Below, one piece after another: positions 7,894 to 14,911 of a stretch of DNA of 64,000 nucleotides. The position numbers and the translations under genes were made by a program. The stretch comes from Kribbella monticola. GTDB taxonomy: Bacteria; Actinomycetota; Actinomycetes; Propionibacteriales; Kribbellaceae. Position 1 is the first letter of the stretch. Every line of letters starts with the position of its first letter. The stretch covers positions 1-64,000 of the forward strand of contig NZ_QFXK01000037.1 in assembly GCF_003261635.1 (NCBI RefSeq), read 5' to 3'. The notes beneath the pieces were generated by a model. It made no database searches. It saw only the letters and a program-made list of their open reading frames with translations, and was not told the DNA's origin.

Positions 7894-8912
7894 GCGGCAC
7901 CGGCCTTCACGGTGGAGACGGGACGACGGCTGCGGAACGCCGCACGGACCCTGGGAGACTGCAGCAGACAAACCGCGATCACCACGACCGCCTTGAACAG
8001 GTAGTTGGCCTCGGCCGGAATGCCGATGGTGGGAATCGTGGTGGCCAGCGTCTGGATGAACATCGCGCCGACCAGCGTGCCGAGCAGCGAGAACTTGCCG
8101 CCGGCCAGCGAAGTGCCGCCGATAACGACGGCCAGGATCGCGTCCAGCTCGATCCACAGACCGGCGTTGTTCGCGTCGGCCGCGCTCGTGTTCGACGCGA
8201 TCATCAGCCCGGCGACCCCGGCACAGAAGGCGCAGAACACGTAGACCGTCCAGGTGATCGTCCTCGCCCGGACGCCGGCGAGCCGGCTGGCCTCCGGGTT
8301 GATGCCGACCGACTCGATCAGCATGCCGAGCGCCGTACGCCGGGCCAGTACCGCGGTGACCGCGAAGACCGCGAGTGCGATCAGGATCGCCACCGGCAAG
8401 GTGGCCACGAATCCCGCGCCCAGCACCTTGAACGCCGGGTTGACCACGGTGGTGATCTGGCCGTCGGTGATCAGCATCGCGAGGCCGCGGCCGGCGGTCA
8501 TCAGGACGAGGGTGGCGATGATCGGCTGGATCCCGAACACCGAGACCAGGAAGCCGTTCCAGAGCCCGAGCAGAATGCAGACGCCGACCGCGAGCGCGAC
8601 GGCGCTGACCACGGTCGAGGTAGCGGCCGGCCGATCGGAGCCCGCGATGTACACACACGCCACGGCGCCGGCGATCGCGGCGACAGCGCCGACCGACAGA
8701 TCGATACCGCGGGTGGCGATCACCAGGGTCATTCCCAGCGCCACCAGCAGGACCGGCGCACCGTTGCGCAGGATGTCGATCAGGCTGCCGTACAGATGAC
8801 CGTCCTGGAGCCGCACCGACAGGAAGGACGGGGTGACGGCTGTGTTCAGGGCTATCAGCAACAACAGTGCGAGCGTCGACCAGAACAACGGCCGCCGGAC
8901 GAGTTCACGCAT
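7890..8912 (-). CDS. furanose ABC transporter permease 1 (YtfT-like)
   Basis: A 340-residue CUT2-class permease. The N-terminus MRELVRRPLFWSTLALLLL is a cytoplasmic basic cap followed by the first helix, LGMTLVIATRGIDLSVGAVAAIAG is the class signature near 60-82, and several hydrophobic helices follow. It overlaps the ATPase gene upstream by eight bases and the second permease downstream by four. Two distinct permease genes in tandem, rather than one homodimeric permease, is the arrangement of the galactofuranose importer family. Confidence 0.92.
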   Translation of the reverse strand: MRELVRRPLFWSTLALLLLIALNTAVTPSFLSVRLQDGHLYGSLIDILRNGAPVLLVALGMTLVIATRGIDLSVGAVAAIAGAVACVYIAGSDRPAATSTVVSAVALAVGVCILLGLWNGFLVSVFGIQPIIATLVLMTAGRGLAMLITDGQITTVVNPAFKVLGAGFVATLPVAILIALAVFAVTAVLARRTALGMLIESVGINPEASRLAGVRARTITWTVYVFCAFCAGVAGLMIASNTSAADANNAGLWIELDAILAVVIGGTSLAGGKFSLLGTLVGAMFIQTLATTIPTIGIPAEANYLFKAVVVIAVCLLQSPRVRAAFRSRRPVSTVKAGAA

Positions 8913-10482
8913 CGGAGTCCTCCTCCTTCAACTCGGCACCACCGGCGGCGATGGTCGCCAGGATCCCTGCCACGGTGACGCTTTCGTCGTTGAACCGGTC
9001 CGCGATCTTGGCCCGGTCCCGCATCACCACGACGCGGTCGCTGAGCCGGAGAACCTCTTCGAGTTCGGTCGAGATGAAGACCACCGACATGCCCTCGTCG
9101 GCGAGTTTCGCGACCAGTTGCTGGATCTGGGTCTTGGCGCCGATGTCGATCCCGCGGGTCGGTTCGTCCAGGATCAGCAACTCGGGCTGGGTGATCAGCC
9201 AGCGAGCCAGCAGCACCTTCTGCTGGTTGCCGCCGGACAGGTTGCGCATCAGGGCCGCGGGGTCCGGTGGCCGGATGTCGAGCGCCTTGATGTACTCCTC
9301 GACCAGGCGGTCACGGGTTCGCTGCGGCACCGGGCGCAGCCAGCCGCGCGCGGCCTGCAGCGTCAGCAGCATGTTGTCGGCGATGGTCAGGTCCTCGACC
9401 ACGCCCTCGGCCCGGCGGTTCTCACTCGAGAACGCGATCTTCGCGCCGATGGCACTGCGCGGCGTACGGAACCGCCGCCGGGACCCCCGTACGTCGATCG
9501 TGCCGGCGTCCGCGGTGTCCGCACCGAACAGCAGCCGGGCGAGCTCGGTGCGGCCGGAGCCCAGCAGACCCGCGACACCGATCACCTCGCCGTCGTAGAT
9601 CTCCAGGTCGACCGCCTGCAGACTTCCCTTGCGGCTGAGTCCCAGTACCTGCAGGAGTGGGACGCGTGCCTCGTCCGGCGCCGCGGTCGGCGCCTGGTGC
9701 TCGAGCCGGTCGAGCGTTTCGAGTTCGCGACCGATCATGGCCTCGACCAGAGTGAGTTGGGTGGTGTCGCGGGTCAGGTACTCACCGACGAGCTTCCCGT
9801 TCCGCAGTACCGTCATCCGGTCGGAGATCTCGAAGACCTGGTCCAGGAAGTGCGAGACGAACAGGATCGCCACGCCCTGGTCGCGCAGATCGCTCATCAC
9901 CGCGAACAGTTTGGCCACCTCGTCGGCGTCCAGGCTGGAGGTGGGCTCGTCGAGGATCAGGACCCGGGCGTCGATGTCGAGCGCGCGGCCGATAGCCACG
10001 AGTTGCTGGATCGCGATCGAGTGCTCGCCGAGCGACGAGCCGGGATCGATCGACAGACCGAGCCGGTCCAGGACGGAGCGGGCGCGGCGGTTCATCGCCT
10101 TGACGTCGATCCGGCCGAACCGGTGCGGTTCGCGGCCGAGCAGCATGTTCTCCGCGACCGTCAGGTTCGTGCAGAGGTTGACTTCCTGGTAGACCGTGCT
10201 GATCCCGGCAGCCTGCGAGTCCGCCGGCGAGGTGAACCGGTGGTCGGTGCCGGCCACCGTCACGGTGCCCTCGTCGATCGTGTAGACGCCGGTCAGGGCC
10301 TTGATCAAGGTCGACTTCCCGGCGCCGTTCTCACCCATCAGGGCGTGCACCTCGCCCGGCAGCAGCCGGAAGTCGACGTCGGCCAGCGCCTTGACGCCGG
10401 GAAAGCTGATGGAGATCCCACGCATCTCGACGACCGGCGTACCGACGGCCGGTGGCGGGATCGAAGTGGTCACCTGAGTCAT
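8905..10482 (-). CDS. furanose ABC transporter ATP-binding protein (YtfR-like)
   Basis: A 525-residue double ATPase. The first half has Walker A GENGAGKST near 52-60, and Walker B with VLILDEPTSSLD. The second half has the degenerate P-loop GLLGSGRTELARLLFG typical of the sugar family, the signature LSGGNQQKVLLARW and Walker B LLILDEPTRGID. This tandem layout is that of RbsA/MglA/YtfR. It lies between the binding-protein gene (hairpin in the 79-base gap) and the first permease. Confidence 0.93.
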   Translation of the reverse strand: MTQVTTSIPPPAVGTPVVEMRGISISFPGVKALADVDFRLLPGEVHALMGENGAGKSTLIKALTGVYTIDEGTVTVAGTDHRFTSPADSQAAGISTVYQEVNLCTNLTVAENMLLGREPHRFGRIDVKAMNRRARSVLDRLGLSIDPGSSLGEHSIAIQQLVAIGRALDIDARVLILDEPTSSLDADEVAKLFAVMSDLRDQGVAILFVSHFLDQVFEISDRMTVLRNGKLVGEYLTRDTTQLTLVEAMIGRELETLDRLEHQAPTAAPDEARVPLLQVLGLSRKGSLQAVDLEIYDGEVIGVAGLLGSGRTELARLLFGADTADAGTIDVRGSRRRFRTPRSAIGAKIAFSSENRRAEGVVEDLTIADNMLLTLQAARGWLRPVPQRTRDRLVEEYIKALDIRPPDPAALMRNLSGGNQQKVLLARWLITQPELLILDEPTRGIDIGAKTQIQQLVAKLADEGMSVVFISTELEEVLRLSDRVVVMRDRAKIADRFNDESVTVAGILATIAAGGAELKEEDSDA

Positions 10483-10506
10483 CGAGAGTCCTTCAAGTGC
10501 GTGATC

Positions 10507-10541
10507 GCCCGCGAGGCCGGGCAGGGACCGGCCTCGCGGGC
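10507..10541 (-). terminator. intercistronic hairpin between binding protein and ATPase genes
   Basis: GCCCGCGAGGCCGG (10507-10520) pairs perfectly with 10528-10541 over a seven-base loop. It follows the binding-protein stop by 21 bases and precedes the ATPase gene. Such hairpins usually act as partial terminators or 3'-end protectors that give more binding protein than ATPase and permeases. Confidence 0.7.
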
Positions 10542-10561
10542 AGCTGGGCGATGGAGCTGGA

Positions 10562-11545
10562 TCAGTACTGCCGCGAGGGCAGCGCCGCCTTGGCGGCCGC
10601 TTGGTCGAACACCGTCTCCTTGGTCAGCACCCGCTCGGGCACCGACTCACCGGCCACGACCTTCTTCGCCAGGTCCATCAGTTGTGGGCCGAGCAGCGGG
10701 TTGCATTCGACGATGTAGTTGATCTTGCCGGCCGCGAGCGCGGTCATCCCGTCCTTCACCGCGTCGATGCTGATGATCTGGATGTCCTTGCCCGGCTTCA
10801 GACCGGCCGCCTCGATCGCCTCGATGGCGCCGAGCCCCATGTCGTCGTTGTGAGCGAACACCACGTCGATGTTCTTCTGCGACTTCAGGAACGACTCCAT
10901 CACCTTCTTGCCGCCGTCACGGGTGAAGTCACCGGTCTGCGAGGCCGCGATGGTGATCTTCGGGTTCGCCTTCATGGCGTCCTCGAAGCCCTTCTTGCGG
11001 TCGATGGCCGGCGCCGCGCCCGTCGTCCCCTGCAGCTCGACGACCTTGATGCTGCCGTCCTTGTTCAGGTCGGCGGCATCGCCTTCCTTGACCAGCCACT
11101 CGCCGGCCTTGGTGCCCTCGACAACGAAGTCGGAGCCGAGGAAGGTCTTGTACAGCGAGGTGTCCTTGGAGTCGACCGCACGGTCGGTGAGGATGACCGG
11201 GATGTTGGCCCGCTTGGCCTCCATCAGCACGGTGTCCCAGCCGGTCTCGACCACCGGCGAGAAGGCGATCACGTCCACCTTCTGCTGGATGAAGGACCGG
11301 ATCGACTTGATCTGGTTCTCCTGCTTCTGCTGGGCGTCGGAGAACTTCAGCTCGATCCCCGCCGTCTTGGCGGTCTCCTGGATCGACTTCGTGTTGGCCG
11401 TCCGCCAGCCACTCTCGGCGCCGACCTGGGCGAAGCCCATCGTGATGCTGTCGCTGGACGCACTCGGCTTGGGCTTGTCACCTCCGCAAGCCACCAGGCT
11501 GCCGGCGAGCACCAGGCTCGTCGCAACCGCCACCAGTCTCTTCAC
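10562..11545 (-). CDS. furanose-binding lipoprotein (YtfQ-like)
   Basis: A 327-residue extracellular solute-binding lipoprotein. The signal peptide ends at lipobox LVAC with Cys20. The mature part closely follows E. coli YtfQ as I remember it: GFAQVGAESGWR, QQKQENQIKSIRSF, TDRAVDSKDTSLY, VVELQGTTGAAPAIDRKKGF, SQTGDFTRDGGKKVMESF and AHNDDMGLGAIEAI. YtfQ binds galactofuranose, and L-arabinofuranose is a close structural mimic. Two AraR-type operators lie 47 and 91 bases upstream of the start. Arabinofuranose import is therefore the favoured role, by inference. Confidence 0.93.
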   Translation of the reverse strand: MKRLVAVATSLVLAGSLVACGGDKPKPSASSDSITMGFAQVGAESGWRTANTKSIQETAKTAGIELKFSDAQQKQENQIKSIRSFIQQKVDVIAFSPVVETGWDTVLMEAKRANIPVILTDRAVDSKDTSLYKTFLGSDFVVEGTKAGEWLVKEGDAADLNKDGSIKVVELQGTTGAAPAIDRKKGFEDAMKANPKITIAASQTGDFTRDGGKKVMESFLKSQKNIDVVFAHNDDMGLGAIEAIEAAGLKPGKDIQIISIDAVKDGMTALAAGKINYIVECNPLLGPQLMDLAKKVVAGESVPERVLTKETVFDQAAAKAALPSRQY

Positions 11546-11591
11546 TACAGCGCCTCCCTTGTCGTACCGGTCCGGGACCGATTGGGCTGAA

Positions 11592-11605
11592 TGTTAGCGT
11601 TAACT
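11592..11605. promoter_or_regulatory. AraR-type operator 1 of the furanose importer
   Basis: TGTTAGCGTTAACT, a near-palindrome around AGCGTT. It lies 47 bases upstream of the binding-protein start (11545, minus strand). It shares its core with sites at 11636, 37365, 38466 and 49374. Confidence 0.75.
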
Positions 11606-11635
11606 TTCGGTACGTCAACACCTCCGACGCCAGAT

Positions 11636-11649
11636 TGTTAGCGTTCACG
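11636..11649. promoter_or_regulatory. AraR-type operator 2 of the furanose importer
   Basis: TGTTAGCGTTCACG, centred 44 bases (about four helical turns) from operator 1, on the same face of the helix. The spacing would suit cooperative binding by one LacI-family protein. Confidence 0.75.
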
Positions 11650-11730
11650 ATTTCCGCCTCAGCCAGGCGTGCAACCAACGGTCACAGTTCGGACCAGCGC
11701 TTTCCGAGGTCTTGCCCAGAATTATTCTGA

Positions 11731-11745
11731 GGGTTAACTTAACCC
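11731..11745. promoter_or_regulatory. perfect palindrome, likely ROK or promoter operator
   Basis: GGGTTAACTTAACCC: seven-base arms around a central C. It lies 70 bases upstream of the binding-protein gene at 11815, in the position of a promoter operator for the operon that encodes its own ROK regulator. It is unrelated in sequence to the AraR-type sites on the other side of the same intergenic region. Confidence 0.55.
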
Positions 11746-11814
11746 GCATTCGAACCCCGAAGCGGCCCTCCCGGACCGTCTGCCGGACGGTTCACGAGGC
11801 AAGGAGACAGCGCG

Positions 11815-13119
11815 ATGGCGATCGACAGGACTGACCTCACGCGGCGGGGATTTCTCGGGATGGGAGTCGCCGCGGGCATCATCACCCTCACCGCGTGCGG
11901 CTCGGACAGTGACAAGAAGTCGAGCGGTGGCGGCGGTGGCGCCGCCGACCTGGTGATGACCGTGTGGGGCGGCGACACCGACAAGACGACGTACCAGCAG
12001 CGGATCGACGCGCTGGTGAAGAAGTTCCCGGAGCTGAAGGTCAAGCTCCAGCTGATCCCCGGCGACGGGTACGCGCAGAAGGTGCAGACGATGATCGCGG
12101 GCGGCAAGGGCCCGGACATCATGCAGGTGGCCGAGAACGTCAACGTCTACTCGAGCAAGAACCAGATCATGCCGCTGGACGACCTGGCCAAGAAGGCCGG
12201 GCTGGACCTGGAGCAGCGGTTCGGCTCGATCGGGAAGATCTACTCCTACCAGGACAAGGTCTACGCGATCCCGGACCGCTCCGGCGCGATGATCGTCTAC
12301 TACAACAAGGGCCTGTTCGATGCCAAGGGCATCAAGCCGCCGACCGCGGACTGGACCTGGGACGACGCGCTGTCCGCGTTCAAGGAACTCACCATCCCAG
12401 GTAAGCAGTGGGGCTACGGCGGCGGTGGCTGGTGGGCGCAGTGGTGGAGCTTCGTCTACCAGAACGGCGGCAAGATCATCGACGACGCCGGCAAGCCCGC
12501 CGTCGCCACCGACGAGGTCATCGAGGCGCTGCAGTGGACCGGCGACCTGGTCTTCAAGCACGGTGTGGTGCCGACCCCGAAGCAGTTCGCCGACATGGGT
12601 GCCGACGTCGGCGCCGACGGTGCCTTCGCCAACGGCAAGCTCGCGGTCAACACGACCGGCTTCTGGGGTATCAGCGGACTGGCCAAGTCCAAGATCGACT
12701 GGAACATCGCCCCGCTGTGGCGTGGCAAGGAGCAGGCCGTGACGGCGTTCGGCAGCGGGCTGGCGATCTCGCGGACCGCGAAGAACCCCGAGGCCGCGTT
12801 CAAGGCGATCGAGTTCCTCACCTCGCCCGAGGCACAGCAGAAGATCATTGCCACCGGCGAGGACGTGCCGGCCAGTATCGAGGTGCAGAAGAGCAACGCG
12901 TTCCTCAAGCCCGCCTGGATGACCAAGCCGGTGGACATGAACGTGTTCGCCGAGTCGAGCGCGTTCGTCTACCGGGCCCCGTTCATCCCGGCCTGGAACG
13001 AGATGCAGAAGGCGTTCGACGACGGGCTGGCCGACTTCTGGCTCGGCAAGAAGGACGCCCGGACCTCGTTGACCGCGATCCAGAAGCGGCTCGAGTCCAT
13101 CGTCAAGCCCGCGAGCTGA
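11815..13119 (+). CDS. CUT1 sugar-binding lipoprotein (Tat-exported)
   Basis: A 434-residue family-1 extracellular binding protein. The N-terminus combines a twin-arginine motif, TRRGFLGMG near 9-17, with a lipobox TAC at about Cys28, so it should be folded before export and lipid-anchored. A Gly/Ser linker follows. DLVMTVWGGDTDKTTYQQRIDALVKKFP and AGGKGPDIMQV are typical of oligosaccharide-binding proteins. It starts a six-gene operon with two permeases, GH35, ROK and GH51, which suggests an arabino-galacto-oligosaccharide ligand. No ATPase is encoded. Confidence 0.92.
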   Translation: MAIDRTDLTRRGFLGMGVAAGIITLTACGSDSDKKSSGGGGGAADLVMTVWGGDTDKTTYQQRIDALVKKFPELKVKLQLIPGDGYAQKVQTMIAGGKGPDIMQVAENVNVYSSKNQIMPLDDLAKKAGLDLEQRFGSIGKIYSYQDKVYAIPDRSGAMIVYYNKGLFDAKGIKPPTADWTWDDALSAFKELTIPGKQWGYGGGGWWAQWWSFVYQNGGKIIDDAGKPAVATDEVIEALQWTGDLVFKHGVVPTPKQFADMGADVGADGAFANGKLAVNTTGFWGISGLAKSKIDWNIAPLWRGKEQAVTAFGSGLAISRTAKNPEAAFKAIEFLTSPEAQQKIIATGEDVPASIEVQKSNAFLKPAWMTKPVDMNVFAESSAFVYRAPFIPAWNEMQKAFDDGLADFWLGKKDARTSLTAIQKRLESIVKPAS

Positions 13120-14006
13120 TGTCGATGCTCCGGCGCCGGGAGGCGCTGTGGTTCTACCTGTTCGCGTCGCCGTGGATCATCGGCTTCGTGGTGTTCCTGC
13201 TCGGTCCGATGATCGCCTCGGTCTACATCTCGCTGACCGACTGGGACTCCTTCACCGCGCCCAAGTGGGTCGGGCTGGACAACTACGTCCGGCTGCTGAC
13301 CGACGATCCCATCTTCTGGAAAGCGTTGTGGAACACGTTCTACTACGCGGCGGTCTCGGTCCCGCTCGGCCTGGTGATCGGACTGTGGCTCGCCAACCTG
13401 CTGAACAAGGGGGTGCGGCTGCGCAAGCTCTTCCGGACCCTCATCTACCTGCCGACCCTGGTGCCGTTGGTCGCGACGGCGATGATCTTCAAGATGGTGC
13501 TCGCCCCGTCCGGCCCGCTGAACGACGCGCTCGGGCTGTTCGGCATCCCCGGCCCGTCCTGGCTGCTGGAATCGGTCTGGGTGAAACCCGCGCTGATCCT
13601 GCTGTCGGTCTGGGGCGCCGGCGGCGCGACCGTACTGTTGCTCGCGGCAATGAAAGGTATTCCGCGTGAGTTGTACGAGGCGGCCGAGGTGGACGGCGCC
13701 GGCCCGGTCCGGCAGTTCTGGAGCATCACCGTCCCGCAGCTGACGCCGATCATCTTCTTCAACCTGATCATGGGGCTGATCGGCGCCTTCCAGGTGTTCT
13801 CCCAGGTCTACATCCTGACCAAGGGCGGACCGGACAACGCGAGCCAGACGATGGTGCCGCTGCTGTTCAACGAGGCGTTCTCCTTCTACCACATGGGATA
13901 TGCCTCGGCGATCTCCTGGCTGCTGTTCGCCGTGATCCTGGTGTTCACGCTGATCGCCTTCCGGACCGCGCGGCGCTGGGTGTTCTACGAGACCGAGGTG
14001 AAGTGA
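13119..14006 (+). CDS. CUT1 sugar ABC permease (MalF-like)
   Basis: A 295-residue permease with about six helices. MSMLRRREALWFYLFASPWIIGF is a classic CUT1 opening, and the EAA loop reads ELYEAAEVDGAGPVRQFWSITVPQLTP near 185-210. The ATG shares its A with the TGA of the binding-protein gene, so the genes are translationally coupled. The partner permease follows directly. Confidence 0.93.
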   Translation: MSMLRRREALWFYLFASPWIIGFVVFLLGPMIASVYISLTDWDSFTAPKWVGLDNYVRLLTDDPIFWKALWNTFYYAAVSVPLGLVIGLWLANLLNKGVRLRKLFRTLIYLPTLVPLVATAMIFKMVLAPSGPLNDALGLFGIPGPSWLLESVWVKPALILLSVWGAGGATVLLLAAMKGIPRELYEAAEVDGAGPVRQFWSITVPQLTPIIFFNLIMGLIGAFQVFSQVYILTKGGPDNASQTMVPLLFNEAFSFYHMGYASAISWLLFAVILVFTLIAFRTARRWVFYETEVK

Positions 14007-14911
14007 TGGCTACCGCTCTTTCCACCGCCGCCCCCGGGCAGCACGTCCGCAGTACCGAACGGGTCGTTCGGGCCAAGCGCTCGACGCCGTTCAGCTATGC
14101 GACGCTCATCATCGTCTCGGCGGTGTTGTGCGTGCCGCTGGTGTTCGTGATCTCGATCGCGTTGTCCAGCGACCAGACGGTGAACGCGAACACCTTCACG
14201 ATCATCCCGCGCGAGTTCCACTGGGAGAACTTCACCCGGGTGTTCGGCACCGAGTTGCCGATGCAGCGGTTCCTGCTGAACTCGGTGATCATCTCGGCCG
14301 GTGCCGTGGCCGGCCAGGTGCTGTCCAGCGGCCTGGTCGGTTACGCCTTCGCCCGGCTGCGCGCACCGGGCAAGAACGCCCTGTTCATCGTCGTCATCGC
14401 GACCATGATGATCCCGTCGCAGATCACGATGATCCCGCAGTTCCTGCTGTTCAAGGAGCTCGGCTGGGTGAACACCTATCTCCCGCTGATCGTGCCGAAC
14501 TTCTTCTCCAACGCCTTCAACGTCTTCCTGGTCCGTCAGTTCGTCTCCCGGCTGCCCAGTGAGATCGACGAGGCCGCGATGGTGGACGGGCTCGGCTTCT
14601 TCGGGATCTACCGCCGGATCATGTTGCCGATGCTGGCGCCGGTCCTGATCGCGATCGGCATCTTCACCCTGACCGCCACCTGGGGCGACTTCATGGGCCC
14701 GTTGATCTACCTGAACGACGAGTCGAAGATGCCACTCGCGCTGGGCGTGCAGTACATCACCAGTACTTCGCAGGCGCTCCAGGCGCCGCCGTGGAACCTG
14801 GTGATGGTCGGGTCCATCCTGCTCACGTTGCCGATGATCCTGGTCTACTACCTCGGTCAGCGGTACCTGTACGAGATGGACATCAGCGGCGGCAGTGCGG
14901 GGGTCAAGTGA
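14006..14911 (+). CDS. CUT1 sugar ABC permease (MalG-like)
   Basis: A 301-residue second permease. It has a cytoplasmic N-terminus of about 30 residues, then six hydrophobic helices, with EAA loop SEIDEAAMVDGLGFFGIYRRIMLPMLAP near 185-210. ATG 14006 gives a one-base overlap with the previous stop and a good GAGGTGA spacing; GTG 14003 is the alternative. The ATPase must be supplied in trans, probably by a shared MsiK-type subunit. Confidence 0.92.
   Translation: MATALSTAAPGQHVRSTERVVRAKRSTPFSYATLIIVSAVLCVPLVFVISIALSSDQTVNANTFTIIPREFHWENFTRVFGTELPMQRFLLNSVIISAGAVAGQVLSSGLVGYAFARLRAPGKNALFIVVIATMMIPSQITMIPQFLLFKELGWVNTYLPLIVPNFFSNAFNVFLVRQFVSRLPSEIDEAAMVDGLGFFGIYRRIMLPMLAPVLIAIGIFTLTATWGDFMGPLIYLNDESKMPLALGVQYITSTSQALQAPPWNLVMVGSILLTLPMILVYYLGQRYLYEMDISGGSAGVK

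Noticed and set aside
8833-10722. 629-codon open frame on the plus strand across the sugar ATPase gene
   Set aside because: Antisense shadow of the ATPase gene; translation is Arg/Asp/Val-rich with no domain.
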